A stretch of DNA of 64,000 nt, taken from the NCBI RefSeq assembly GCF_946886105.1, contig NZ_CAMPHV010000002.1, positions 145,328 through 209,327 of the forward strand. Direction: 5' to 3'. Position numbers and translations under genes: made by a program. Numbering within the stretch: position 1 is the stretch's first letter; every line of letters begins with the position of its first letter. Origin of the DNA: an uncultured Pseudomonas sp. GTDB taxonomy: Bacteria > Pseudomonadota > Gammaproteobacteria > Pseudomonadales > Pseudomonadaceae. A model generated the notes under the pieces. That model was not told where the DNA came from and made no database searches. It saw only the letters and a list, made by a program, of their open reading frames with translations. Shown piece by piece: positions 1 to 8,599 of this stretch.

Positions 1-85
1 GTTTTGCAAGCGCTGCGGCAGCACCCTGCGCGAGGTCAAGTTGGGTCAGCGCGCCAGTGTGTTCTGCCCGCGCTGTCAGCGCTGA
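1..85 (+). CDS. mutM: Formamidopyrimidine-DNA glycosylase, C-terminal end only (partial)
   Basis: The last 27 codons, read from base 2 to the TGA at 83-85, contain a C-x2-C-x16-C-x2-C zinc finger (CKRCG ... FCPRCQR). This is the DNA-binding C-terminus of Fpg/MutM, the bifunctional glycosylase/AP lyase that removes 8-oxoguanine. The catalytic N-terminus lies outside the window. The call rests on the finger, its position as the protein's last residues, and the downstream order (acyltransferase, ferredoxin, coaD), which is as I remember it for Pseudomonas mutM. Nei would be an alternative from the finger alone. Confidence 0.85.
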   Translation, partial: FCKRCGSTLREVKLGQRASVFCPRCQR

Positions 86-152
86 ACGCGCCCGGAACTA
101 CAATTACCGAACTGGATTCGAGTAAGCCCAATAAGAAATACCGAGGTTCGCG

Positions 153-731
153 ATGTCCGGTAATTATTTGCCCCGCAATCTGCTGGCCGAGTCGCTCGGC
201 CATGCCGCGCTGAAACTCATGGGTTGGCGCATCGAAGGGACATTGCCCAAGCTCGACCGGTATATCGCCATTGGCGCGCACCATACCTCGAACTGGGATT
301 TCGTGATTTTTATCGCCTTCAAGTTCGTCCTGCGCCTGAATGCCCGCTGGTTTGGCAAACACACGATCTTTCGCCCGCCCTTCGGCGTGTTGATGCGCGC
401 CTGGGGCGGTATCCCGATCCGCCGCGATCGCCAGGTCAATACCGTGGAGCAGGCGATCCAGGCGTTTGCCGAGCATCGGCAGTTCGTGCTGGTGCTGTCG
501 CCCGAGGGCACGCGGAAGAAAGTCGAGCGCTGGAAAATGGGCTTCTATCACATCGCGATGGGCGCCAATGTGCCCTTGGTCCTGGCCGCGCTGGACTATC
601 AGAACAAACGGGTGTTCATCGGCCCGACATTCTGGCCGACGGGTGACGAGGCGGCCGACCTCAAGACGATATTCGAGTTCTACCGGCCCTTTGTCCCGAA
701 AAAACCTGAATATGCCTTTTATGGCGATTGA
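153..731 (+). CDS. PlsC-like 1-acylglycerol-3-phosphate acyltransferase family protein
   Basis: A 192-residue protein with the acyltransferase block I motif HHTSNWD (HX4D, near residue 43) and a block III-like SPEGTRKK near residue 111. These are the catalytic and phosphate-binding signatures of the PlsC superfamily, which transfers acyl groups to lysophosphatidate or related acceptors at the inner membrane. It is shorter than housekeeping PlsC (about 240-260 residues) and has no clear N-terminal transmembrane helix, so it is probably an accessory acyltransferase; the acceptor cannot be read from sequence. It sits 67 bp after mutM and is probably transcribed separately from the gene at 808, which has its own promoter-like sequence. 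Confidence 0.85.
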   Translation: MSGNYLPRNLLAESLGHAALKLMGWRIEGTLPKLDRYIAIGAHHTSNWDFVIFIAFKFVLRLNARWFGKHTIFRPPFGVLMRAWGGIPIRRDRQVNTVEQAIQAFAEHRQFVLVLSPEGTRKKVERWKMGFYHIAMGANVPLVLAALDYQNKRVFIGPTFWPTGDEAADLKTIFEFYRPFVPKKPEYAFYGD

Positions 732-742
732 CGGCCGTCACG

Positions 743-770
743 CTGACAATTGTCGGAGCACTGTTATAGT
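743..770 (+). promoter_or_regulatory. Sigma-70-like promoter for the gene at 808
   Basis: CTGACA at 743-748 and TATAGT at 765-770 are separated by 16 bp. They lie just after the acyltransferase stop and about 40 bp before the next start codon. Assigned by eye against TTGACA/TATAAT. Confidence 0.45.
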
Positions 771-807
771 TACCCGTACTGCCTCCTAATAGCTGAAGGA
801 TCGCCCC

Positions 808-1146
808 ATGAAAGTGTTTCGTTCAACCGCTGTTGTCCTGGCTCTGACCACTGGCCTGCTGGCTTTGCCGGCACACGCAGAGGTGGTTCAGCAAAACGCG
901 AGCGGCGACCCCATGTATACCGCCGATGCGCCCAAGGCGTTCTCCATGGTCGGCGACCTGCTGATCGCCCGGCCGTTGCTGATCGGCGCCACCGTGCTCG
1001 GCGCGGGGCTGTTCGTGGTCAGCCTGCCGTTCACCGCCGCGGGCGGCAATATCGGTGAAGCCGGCCATGCGCTGGTGGTCGAGCCGGGCAAGTCGGCCTT
1101 CGTCCGTTGCCTGGGCTGCACCACCAGCGGTTATCGCCGGGATTGA
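808..1146 (+). CDS. Small secreted or membrane protein of unknown function
   Basis: A 112-residue protein. Residues 1-24 form a good Sec signal peptide (MKVFRS then a hydrophobic run ending LPAHA|E). A second hydrophobic segment lies near residues 50-75 ([19 protein letters not shown]). The C-terminus contains a closely spaced cysteine pair (RCLGC). An AAGGAT ribosome site stands 7 bases before the ATG. I do not recognise a family with known function; Pseudomonas genomes carry similar small proteins, sometimes labelled multidrug-transporter-like without evidence. A hairpin terminator follows at 1165-1199, so it is probably monocistronic. Confidence 0.75.
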   Translation: MKVFRSTAVVLALTTGLLALPAHAEVVQQNASGDPMYTADAPKAFSMVGDLLIARPLLIGATVLGAGLFVVSLPFTAAGGNIGEAGHALVVEPGKSAFVRCLGCTTSGYRRD

Positions 1147-1164
1147 TACAGATCTGAGCCCGCC

Positions 1165-1199
1165 GCGCGCAATCCTTTCTCGCGGTTGCGCGCATTTTT
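1165..1199 (+). terminator. Rho-independent terminator after the gene at 808
   Basis: The 8-bp stem GCGCGCAA / TTGCGCGC (1165-1172 with 1186-1193) is followed by ATTTTTC. It lies 19 bp after the stop codon. Confidence 0.7.
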
Positions 1200-1248
1200 C
1201 CTGATGGGGTGTCCGGCGTCCCGTGCCGGCGCCTACACGGCTGGGCGC

Positions 1249-1289
1249 TAGTAGGTTGTTGAAAACGTAGATAGTTTTCCAGCGGCCTG

Positions 1290-1292
<3 letters not shown>
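1249..1292. repeat. Short palindromic repeat, loop-deleted form of the GCAGGCCGTTGAAAAAC family
   Basis: TAGTAGGTTGTTGAAAAC (1249-1266) faces GTTTTCCAGCGGCCTGCTA (1274-1292). These are imperfect inverted copies of the ends of the longer elements at 1650-1797 and 44713-44857. The last three bases are the stop codon of the ferredoxin gene (TAG on the minus strand), so the repeat begins exactly where the gene ends and could serve as its terminator. Confidence 0.7.
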
Positions 1293-1577
<285 letters not shown>

Positions 1578-1649
1578 TTAAACGCGCAAAGACAATGCGG
1601 CAAATTGTGCCGCATTGACGGCGTGCATGCACGTGGCTTGCGTCGGGAG

Positions 1650-1797
1650 CTAGCAGGCTGTTGAAAAACTACCTACGTTGCCGATACGGCGTTAAAAACA
1701 GGCTCGGAATGCTCATTTACAACCCGTAAACTCCGCTTCCTCGCCTGTTTTTGCCTTGTCTCGGCTGCCTCGCCTACGTTTTTCAACGGCCTGCTAG
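1650..1797. repeat. 148-bp MITE-like palindromic element, copy 1
   Basis: Both ends read CTAGCAGGC(T/C)GTTGAAAAAC as inverted copies (1650-1669 and 1778-1797). Inside, a second inverted pair (AAAACAGGC ... GCCTGTTTTT) encloses a core with GAGGAAGCGGAG and ATGAGCATTCCGAG on the minus strand. The same core and similar ends recur in inverted orientation at 44713-44857. No open reading frame. It lies between the coaD stop (1801) and fdx. Confidence 0.8.
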
Positions 1798-1800
1798 GGG

Positions 1801-2355
<555 letters not shown>

Positions 2356-2739
2356 TCAGGCTTTGCCACGTGCCATCAGGTACAGCAGCGCCGCGAGCGC
2401 CAGACAGGCCAGGGCGACCCAGTCGGCAATCACCACACGGCGCAAGGCGTCGTTGTAGCCGGGGCCGCTCCAGGCCAGCAGCAGAAAGCCGAGTACGCTG
2501 ACCAGCCCGCCGAACAGCGCGAGGGGTTGCAGCGTCGGGCGCCAGGCGGCGTAGAGCATAAAGGCGCCAAGCAGGCCGAACAGCAGGGCGCGGCTGCGCA
2601 TCAGCAGCAACAGGTTGGGCTCCTCGAAGGACAAGCCATAAAGTGCCGCCAGGCGCTCGGCGCCGAGCACGCCGCTGAGCGGCAGCAGATGGATGATGCC
2701 GGCGACTACCAGCAGGGCGGAGATGATTTTGGGCAGCAT
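2356..2739 (-). CDS. Small polytopic membrane protein of unknown function
   Basis: About 127 residues with four hydrophobic segments: residues 2-20, roughly 45-70, 75-95 and 105-123, connected by short loops. The start was placed at 2739 (MLPKIIS...) because GGAGGATTCCG lies directly upstream, whereas the longer frame from 2769 would overlap the end of laoA. The stop codon of laoA at 2759 is 20 bp upstream, so it is probably co-transcribed with lao. No family with a defined role is recognised; a DoxX-like or DUF fold is possible. Confidence 0.7.
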   Translation of the reverse strand: MLPKIISALLVVAGIIHLLPLSGVLGAERLAALYGLSFEEPNLLLLMRSRALLFGLLGAFMLYAAWRPTLQPLALFGGLVSVLGFLLLAWSGPGYNDALRRVVIADWVALACLALAALLYLMARGKA

Positions 2740-2758
2740 GCGGAATCCTCCAGAGGTT

Positions 2759-4351
2759 TCAGGTGGCAAGCCGCTCGGCCAGGCGGGTCGCCAGCTTCGC
2801 GGTCAGGCCGTAGATCGACAGCTGCGGGTTGGCGCCGATGCTGGTGGGGAACAGCGAGCCGTCGTGGATCGACAGGTTGCTCAGCTGATGATGCCGGCCG
2901 AGGCTGTCGGTCACCGCCTGGCGCGGATCCTCGCCCATGGCGCAGCCGCCCATCACGTGGGCGCTGCCCAGGCGGGTGCGGTAGATTTCCAGGCTGAGGT
3001 CGTCGATCAGGCGTTTGGCCTCGGCCGGGGTTTTCGCATAGCCGGCGTCGGCGTGCAGCGGCAACACCGCCTTGGCCCCGGCGGCGAACTGGATTTCGGC
3101 CATGCTGTGGAAGGCCCGGCGCACACCGTCCCAGGTGTAATCGGTCATTCGATAGTCGAGCACCGGGCTGCCGTCGCCGCGCAGTTCGACCTTGCCTTCG
3201 GCGCTGTCCGGGTGGAAGCCGTCGCGCAGCAGGGCGAGCATCACGTTGGTGTGCGGCAACTGCTCCATGCGCAGGGCGTTGTCGAGGCCGAAGCGGCCGA
3301 GCAGCGTGGCGGCCAGCGCCGGGTGCAGCGGCGGGACTTCCAGCTTGTAGGACATGCGCCCGGCGGTGCCGTCGTCCCACTGGAAGTGGTCGGAGTAGAT
3401 CGACTGGGGCGCGCCGTAGAAGGGGTTGATCACCTCTTCGAACTGCGCGGCGGAGAAGTTCACCAGGTGCAGGTAAGTGCGCTTGCCGGTGCGCTGATGC
3501 GGATCGGGGGCGTTCGAGCGCAGCAGCAGGCCGGGGGTGTTGATGCCGCCGCCGGACAGCACGTAGTGCTTGGCCTTGACCAGAATCTTGCGGCCGTTGG
3601 GCGCCACGCTGCGTTCGTCCATACCCAGGCACTCGATGCCGCTGACCCGCTCGCCGTCGAACAGCAGGCGTTCGGCGCGCGCCAGGTACAGCAGCTCGCC
3701 GCCTTTTTCCAGGGTCGCCGGAATGGTCGTGACCAGCATCGACTGCTTGGCGTTGGTCGGGCAACCCATGCCGCAATAGCCGAGGTTCCAGCAGCCGCGC
3801 ACGTTGCGCGGGATCACCTTGGAGCTGTAGCCGAGCTTGTCGCAGCCGCTGCGGATAACCTGATTGTTGGCATTGGGCGGCACGGCCCAGGGCGCCACGC
3901 CCAAACGCTGCTCCATTCGCTCGAACCAGGGCGCCATTTCAGCCGGGTCATGGCCCTGCACGCCGTGCTCGCGGGCCCAGTGTTCGAGGGTCGGCGCCGG
4001 GGTGCGGAAGCTCGAGGTCCAGTTGATCAGCGTGGTGCCGCCCACCGCACGGCCTTGCATGATGGTGATGGCGCCGTCCTTGCTCATGCGCCCGATGCCT
4101 TCCTGATAGAGGTTGGCGTAGGCCTCGTGTTCGAGCATCTTGAAGTCGCTGCTGGTCTTCAGCGGGCCTTCCTCGATCAGCAGCACCTTGAAGCCGGCGG
4201 CGCTGAGGATTTCCGCCGTGGTGCCGCCGCCCGCGCCGCTGCCGACGATGGCGACGTCGGCTTCCAGGGTCAGGTCGCGCTCGAGCCGCGAGCCGTTATG
4301 GGTTTTCCAGCCGTGGGCCAGGCCGTCGGCGAACAAGTCAGGTACGGGCAT
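2759..4351 (-). CDS. laoA: GMC-family long-chain alcohol dehydrogenase LaoA
   Basis: A 530-residue glucose-methanol-choline family flavoprotein. The FAD-binding GSGAGGG is at residues 37-43, and the C-terminal HVMGGCAMGEDP region holds the conserved catalytic-histidine block of GMC enzymes. In P. aeruginosa the orthologous locus laoABCR (PA0364-PA0367) oxidises long-chain alcohols derived from alkanes and SDS; order and partners match here (Tat-signal protein, aldehyde dehydrogenase, TetR repressor). The start is placed at MPVPDLF (4351); upstream in-frame methionines would run into laoB. The enzyme has no signal peptide of its own. Likely substrates are C12-C16 primary alcohols, by orthology. 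Confidence 0.85.
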   Translation of the reverse strand: MPVPDLFADGLAHGWKTHNGSRLERDLTLEADVAIVGSGAGGGTTAEILSAAGFKVLLIEEGPLKTSSDFKMLEHEAYANLYQEGIGRMSKDGAITIMQGRAVGGTTLINWTSSFRTPAPTLEHWAREHGVQGHDPAEMAPWFERMEQRLGVAPWAVPPNANNQVIRSGCDKLGYSSKVIPRNVRGCWNLGYCGMGCPTNAKQSMLVTTIPATLEKGGELLYLARAERLLFDGERVSGIECLGMDERSVAPNGRKILVKAKHYVLSGGGINTPGLLLRSNAPDPHQRTGKRTYLHLVNFSAAQFEEVINPFYGAPQSIYSDHFQWDDGTAGRMSYKLEVPPLHPALAATLLGRFGLDNALRMEQLPHTNVMLALLRDGFHPDSAEGKVELRGDGSPVLDYRMTDYTWDGVRRAFHSMAEIQFAAGAKAVLPLHADAGYAKTPAEAKRLIDDLSLEIYRTRLGSAHVMGGCAMGEDPRQAVTDSLGRHHQLSNLSIHDGSLFPTSIGANPQLSIYGLTAKLATRLAERLAT

Positions 4352-4416
4352 TTCGGATTCTCTTATCGTTCTGGGCCGATTTTGGGGCTGTACGTAGCGC
4401 TTCGCTTGAGCGGTGC

Positions 4417-4962
4417 CTAGACCGCTATCGGCCCCGGATAGCCGCAATGCGCCCATGACTCCGCGCGGCCGTACCAGCTCATCAGCACCAGTTGCAGCAA
4501 GGAGGCGTGGCCCATCTTCAGCAGGCCGATGGAGCTGTTCTGCCAGCGCGCGAGAAAGGCCCGCACATCGGCCGCCGAGGCGTTCTCCCAGCTGCCCCAC
4601 ACGCCGGTCAAAGGTCCGCGGGTCACGGGCATGGCCAGCACGTCGAACAGTTGCTGGGTGAGCTTGAGCATCTCGGGCGAGAGGTGGGCGAGGCTGTAGT
4701 CGAGGTTTTCCAGGGTGCCGGCGACGGCCTGGGGCATTGACGACGGGCTGACCGCGCCTTCGAGCATTACCGGTATCGCGGCATTCAGGAAGGGCAGATC
4801 GGATTCGCGAATCACCGTGAAACCCGCCTGCGGCGTGCCCGCCGAGCAGCCGCTGAGGCTGGCGGTCAGGCTCGCGGTGGCGAGAAAGGCCGAGCCCAGC
4901 AGGCCGACCTTCAGCAGGTTGCGGCGCGACAGGCCAGGTGTTGCAACGGGGATGTCGTTCAT
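4417..4962 (-). CDS. laoB: Tat-signal accessory protein LaoB
   Basis: A 181-residue protein opening with a twin-arginine signal: SRRNLLKVG at residues 12-20, followed by a hydrophobic stretch and a cysteine at LSGCSAG, which resembles a lipobox. It resembles the small (gamma) subunits that accompany GMC dehydrogenases such as gluconate 2-dehydrogenase and carry the flavoprotein partner through the Tat pathway or tether it. Positioned between laoC and laoA with 65-bp and 26-bp gaps, it is best read as LaoB. That it exports or anchors LaoA is inference; the Tat motif itself is clear. Confidence 0.75.
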   Translation of the reverse strand: MNDIPVATPGLSRRNLLKVGLLGSAFLATASLTASLSGCSAGTPQAGFTVIRESDLPFLNAAIPVMLEGAVSPSSMPQAVAGTLENLDYSLAHLSPEMLKLTQQLFDVLAMPVTRGPLTGVWGSWENASAADVRAFLARWQNSSIGLLKMGHASLLQLVLMSWYGRAESWAHCGYPGPIAV

Positions 4963-4988
4963 TTTTCTTGTTATTCCGATGGCGGCGG

Positions 4989-6419
4989 TTAGCGAACGAA
5001 CAATTTATAGACCAGCTTTTGCAACGCCGTGCCGTAGGGCGGGTAGATCAGTTTCGCGGCGTTGAAGCGTTGTTTGATCAGCACGCCCTTGGCTTTGCTG
5101 AACGTCAGGAAACCTTCGTGGCCGTGGTAATGGCCCATGCCGGACGGGCCGATGCCGCCGAACGGCATATCGTCCTGGGCCACGTGCAGTAGGGTGTCGT
5201 TCAGGCACACGCCGCCGGAGTGGGTTTCATGCAGCACCCGTTGCTGCTCGCGTTTGTCGTAGCCGAAGTAATAGAGCGCCAGCGGCCGGGCGCGGTTATT
5301 GATATAGGCGAAGGCGTCGTCCAGCGTGGCGTAGGGGATGATCGGCAGCAGCGGGCCGAAGATTTCCTCCTGCATGATTTTCATCTCATCGCTGACGTCG
5401 AGCAGCAGGCTGAACGGCATGCGCCGGCCTTGGCTCTGCCCGTACAGCGGAAGAACGCTCGCGCCTTTGCTTTCGGCGTCCTTCAGGTAGCCGTTGAGGC
5501 GCATCTGCTGGCGTTCGTTGATGATGGCCGTGTAGTCCGGGTTGTTCTCCAGCTGCGGATAGAAACGCAGCACGGCAGCGCGATAGGCCTCGACGAAGCC
5601 CTCGACACGCTCCTTGGGCACCAGCACATAGTCCGGCGCCACGCAGGTCTGTCCTGCGTTCAGGGTCTTGCCGAAGGCGATGCGCTCGGCAGCGTCCGCC
5701 AGGGGCACGTCAGCGGAGATGATGGCTGGCGATTTGCCGCCGAGTTCCAGGGTCACCGGGGTGAGGTTTTCCGCGGCGGCGCGCATCACGTGCTTGCCGA
5801 TGCTGGTGGCGCCGGTGAACAGCAGGTGATCGAACGGCAGCTTGGAGAACGCCACACCGACGTCCGCTTCGCCGAGCACCACGCTCACCAGGTCTTCGGG
5901 GAAGACCTTGGCCAGCAGGTCCTTGACCAGCTGCGAGGTGGCCGGGGTCGATTCGCTCATCTTGATCATCACCCGGTTGCCCGCCGCCAGCGCGCCGACC
6001 AGCGGGCCGATGGCGAGGAACAGCGGGTAGTTCCACGGCACTATCACCCCGACCACGCCGAGCGGCTGGTAGATCACCTTGGCCGCGGCCGGCATGAACT
6101 GCATGCCGACGCTACGGCGCGAGGGCTTCATCCATTTCCTGATGCGTTTGCTCGCGTAGTGGATGCCGTGCAGGCTCGGCATCAGCTCGGCGATCAGGGT
6201 TTCGTCGGCGCTGCGGTTGCTGAAATCCTGGGAGATCGCCTGGATCAGCGCCTCGCGCTCGTTGCGCAGCAGCCCGGCTAGCGCCTCGAGCCACATGATG
6301 CGTTGTTCGGCGGAGGGCATCCGGTTGGCCTCGAATGCCTCGCGTTGCTGCGCGAAGCTGGCCTGCAACTGGTCGATCTGCTGCTGGCTTTGGTGGAGGT
6401 GGGCAATGTCGGCAACCAT
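4989..6419 (-). CDS. laoC: Aldehyde dehydrogenase LaoC (coniferyl aldehyde dehydrogenase type)
   Basis: A 476-residue NAD(P)-dependent aldehyde dehydrogenase. VPWNYP at 128-132 is the conserved cofactor-site motif, LELGGKSP holds catalytic Glu225, and GQTC holds nucleophile Cys259. Sequence type is the CalB/fatty-aldehyde dehydrogenase group. In the lao system it converts the fatty aldehyde made by LaoA to the fatty acid that enters beta-oxidation. It is the first gene of the minus-strand lao operon, and its promoter must lie in 6420-6614, which it shares divergently with laoR and which contains a perfect palindrome at 6502-6519. Confidence 0.9.
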   Translation of the reverse strand: MVADIAHLHQSQQQIDQLQASFAQQREAFEANRMPSAEQRIMWLEALAGLLRNEREALIQAISQDFSNRSADETLIAELMPSLHGIHYASKRIRKWMKPSRRSVGMQFMPAAAKVIYQPLGVVGVIVPWNYPLFLAIGPLVGALAAGNRVMIKMSESTPATSQLVKDLLAKVFPEDLVSVVLGEADVGVAFSKLPFDHLLFTGATSIGKHVMRAAAENLTPVTLELGGKSPAIISADVPLADAAERIAFGKTLNAGQTCVAPDYVLVPKERVEGFVEAYRAAVLRFYPQLENNPDYTAIINERQQMRLNGYLKDAESKGASVLPLYGQSQGRRMPFSLLLDVSDEMKIMQEEIFGPLLPIIPYATLDDAFAYINNRARPLALYYFGYDKREQQRVLHETHSGGVCLNDTLLHVAQDDMPFGGIGPSGMGHYHGHEGFLTFSKAKGVLIKQRFNAAKLIYPPYGTALQKLVYKLFVR

Positions 6420-6501
6420 GTTGATTCCTCGGCGTGCTGTGACGGAAGGTCGGCTCGCCGGGTTCGGCGAGTAGGCGCTTGCGAAAAGGTCTGCTGGATT
6501 T

Positions 6502-6519
6502 TTAGAGTAATTACTCTAA
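6502..6519. promoter_or_regulatory. Perfect 18-bp palindrome, probable LaoR operator
   Basis: TTAGAGTAATTACTCTAA is fully self-complementary and lies in the 195-bp divergent region between laoC (minus) and the TetR gene laoR (plus). TetR regulators commonly bind such 15-20 bp palindromes between themselves and their target. Assignment to LaoR is by position. Confidence 0.7.
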
Positions 6520-6614
6520 TCTGTCAAATCACAAGAGGACCAACGGTCTGTCGGCTAGCACTTCAGGCGCCGGACCCTGTACCTTTGCTGGGTTTAGAGT
6601 CGAGATCGAGCGTT

Positions 6615-7274
6615 ATGGCCATTCCATCGAAAACTCGCGAACGTATCGTCCGGACCAGCCTGGAGCTGTTCAACGCCCAGGGCGAGCGCGCGGTCAGTAC
6701 CAATCACATCGCCGCGCACTTGGGGATTTCCCCGGGCAATCTGTACTACCACTTCCGCAACAAGCAGGCGATCATCGCCGAGCTGTTCTGCCAATACGAA
6801 GCCCAGGTCGATGCGTTCTTGCGCCGGCCTGAAGCCCGGGCGCTGACCATCGACGACAAGACGTTCTACCTGGAGGCCGTGCTCGCGGCGATGTGGCATT
6901 ACCGCTTCCTGCACCGCGACCTGGAACACCTGCTCGACAGCGACCCGGCGTTGGCCGAGCGTTACCGGCTATTCGCCAAACGCTGCCTGGTGGGTGCCCA
7001 GGATATTTACCAAGGCTTCGTCGAGGCCGGCATCCTGCTGATGGACCCCGCGCAGATCGAGGCCTTGACCCTTAACAGCTGGATCATCATGACCTCCTGG
7101 GTGCGCTTTCTCTGCACCGCGCGTAGCGATTCGGGCGACCTCCGCGAGGAGATGCTGCGCCGCGGCATCTATCAGGTGCTGGCGCTGGAAGGCGGTTATA
7201 TCGCGCCAGAGGCGCGGGATGCGGTCGAGGCGCTGTACCGCAAGCTGCATGTGCCGCTGGAGCAGGTGCTCTGA
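6615..7274 (+). CDS. laoR: TetR-family repressor LaoR
   Basis: A 219-residue TetR regulator. The N-terminal helix-turn-helix (about residues 7-55) includes HIAAHLGISPGNLYYHFRNK, the canonical recognition segment. The remainder is the ligand-binding dimer domain. The start at 6615 (MAIPSKTRERI) was chosen because it begins right before the HTH domain; longer frames extend into the promoter. Transcribed divergently from laoC. By orthology it represses lao until an acyl-CoA or alcohol-derived ligand is present. A repeat element begins 44 bp after its stop. Confidence 0.9.
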   Translation: MAIPSKTRERIVRTSLELFNAQGERAVSTNHIAAHLGISPGNLYYHFRNKQAIIAELFCQYEAQVDAFLRRPEARALTIDDKTFYLEAVLAAMWHYRFLHRDLEHLLDSDPALAERYRLFAKRCLVGAQDIYQGFVEAGILLMDPAQIEALTLNSWIIMTSWVRFLCTARSDSGDLREEMLRRGIYQVLALEGGYIAPEARDAVEALYRKLHVPLEQVL

Positions 7275-7318
7275 ATAGAGCCTGGGTTCGTCGGGGTGGG
7301 ATGCGCTTTTGTAGCCAT

Positions 7319-7488
7319 GTAGGGCGGGTTGGCGGCGCCTGATAGCAAGTCCGGCAGGGCGCGCGCCGCGTAACCCGCCGAGCGGAATCAGGGTTGTCCC
7401 CTTTGGCGGGTTACGGCGCAACAGGCTTTGCGCGCGGAAACCGTTTCGCTCGCTGGGGCTGGCGTCCTGCGCGGCTAACCCAGCCTAC
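7319..7488. repeat. Nested palindromic repeat between laoR and the YheT-type hydrolase
   Basis: The outer inverted pair is GTAGGGCGGGTTGGCGGC (7319-7336) and GCGGCTAACCCAGCCTAC (7471-7488). The inner pair is GCGCCGCGTAACCCGCC (about 7363-7379) and GGCGGGTTACGGCGC (7405-7419). The right end covers the stop codon of the hydrolase gene (7485-7487). It could form a long cruciform or RNA hairpin and serve as a bidirectional terminator. Confidence 0.65.
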
Positions 7489-8480
7489 AGTGGCTTCGCG
7501 GCCTGCTCGGTAAGCCACTGGGGAATGCGCCGCTCCAGGTAGTAGACGGGGCGGCGCGGTGAACCGGCGACGAAACCGACATGGCCGCCATGGGCGTGCA
7601 ATTCCAGTTCGGTGCTGGCCGACAGTTCGCTGGCATCCGGTACGCTATGGCTGAACACGAAGGGGTCGTCGGCGGCCTGGATGATCAGGGTCGGGGTCTC
7701 GATCCGGCCGAGGAAATAGCGGCTGGAGGCGCGTTTGTAATAGTCCTGGGCATCGGCGTAGCCGTGCAGCGGCGCGGTGATGCGGCCGTCGAACTCCCAG
7801 AAGGTGCGCATGCCATCCAGCGGCCCGAGTTTCTCCAGGATCGACAGGCGATCGGCCTGGCCCTGGTGGCTGAACAAACGTTGCTTGTCCTTCACGTAGG
7901 CGATCATCTCGCGCATGAAGTGCGCCTGGTAAATCCGCGAGAAACCCAGGCCGATACGGTCGGCGCACTGGTCCAGGCGGAACGGCACCGACACCGCCAC
8001 CGCGCCTTGCAGTTGGCTGTCCGCGCCGCTTTCGCCGAGGTATTTGAGCAGCACATTACCGCCCAGGGAGTAGCCCACGGCATACAGTGGAGCCATCGGT
8101 CGTTGCGCGCGCAGGTGACGCACGGTCTCGGCCAGGTCCTCGCTGGCGCCGGAGTGGTAGCCGCGCGGCAGCAGGTTGGGTTCGCCCGAGCAGCCGCGCC
8201 AGTTCAGCGCCGCGCTGGCCCAGCCTTGGGCGGCCAAGGCCTGTTGCAAACCCAGTGCGTAGAGCGAGTTGGACGAGCCGGTCAGGCCGTGCAGCACCAG
8301 CACCAGGGGCGCTGTCGCCTCGTGCGGACCGTGCCAGTCGAGGTCGAGAAAATCGCCGTCCTCCAGCCATACACGCTCGCGCTGGCGTTGCAGCACCGGC
8401 GGTTTGCGGCACATCGGGTTCCACAGCGTTTGCAGGTGGGCGCCGGGTAGCCACCAGGCGGGTTTGAAGGTTGGCTTCAT
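7485..8480 (-). CDS. YheT-family alpha/beta hydrolase
   Basis: A 331-residue alpha/beta hydrolase. The oxyanion region LVLHGLTGSSNS is near residue 62 and the nucleophile elbow GYSLGGNVLLKY near residue 140. DDPFV and HGGHVGF near the C-terminus supply the expected acid and histidine. The N-terminal segment LPGAHLQTLWNP is characteristic of the YheT/ABHD1-3 esterase group, whose bacterial substrates are poorly defined. It is separated from rsmD by an inverted repeat at 8525-8598. Confidence 0.88.
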   Translation of the reverse strand: MKPTFKPAWWLPGAHLQTLWNPMCRKPPVLQRQRERVWLEDGDFLDLDWHGPHEATAPLVLVLHGLTGSSNSLYALGLQQALAAQGWASAALNWRGCSGEPNLLPRGYHSGASEDLAETVRHLRAQRPMAPLYAVGYSLGGNVLLKYLGESGADSQLQGAVAVSVPFRLDQCADRIGLGFSRIYQAHFMREMIAYVKDKQRLFSHQGQADRLSILEKLGPLDGMRTFWEFDGRITAPLHGYADAQDYYKRASSRYFLGRIETPTLIIQAADDPFVFSHSVPDASELSASTELELHAHGGHVGFVAGSPRRPVYYLERRIPQWLTEQAAKPL

Positions 8481-8524
8481 GCTGGTTGCCTGTCGATCCT
8501 ATGGTGCTGCAAGACCCGCAATTC

Positions 8525-8598
8525 CGTAGCCCTGATAAGCGACAGCGCAATCAGGGTTACCGAGATCCCGGATTGCGCCAAGGCTTATCCGAGCTACG
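8525..8598. repeat. REP-like inverted repeat at the 3' end of rsmD
   Basis: Two arms of about 32 bases (8525-8556 and 8568-8598) match as inverted copies at about 26 of 32 positions. The outer ends are CGTAGCCCTGATAAGC and GCTTATCCGAGCTACG. It begins one base after the rsmD stop codon and resembles the 'tagcccggat ... atccgggcta' palindromes at 34590-34654 and 48763-48827. Confidence 0.7.
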
Positions 8599-8599
8599 C

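Noticed and set aside
2693..4420. Long plus-strand open frame of about 575 codons opposite laoA
   Set aside because: Composition is rich in His, Gln, Gly and Ala with no domain, and it is the mirror of a clear GMC dehydrogenase; high-GC antisense shadow.
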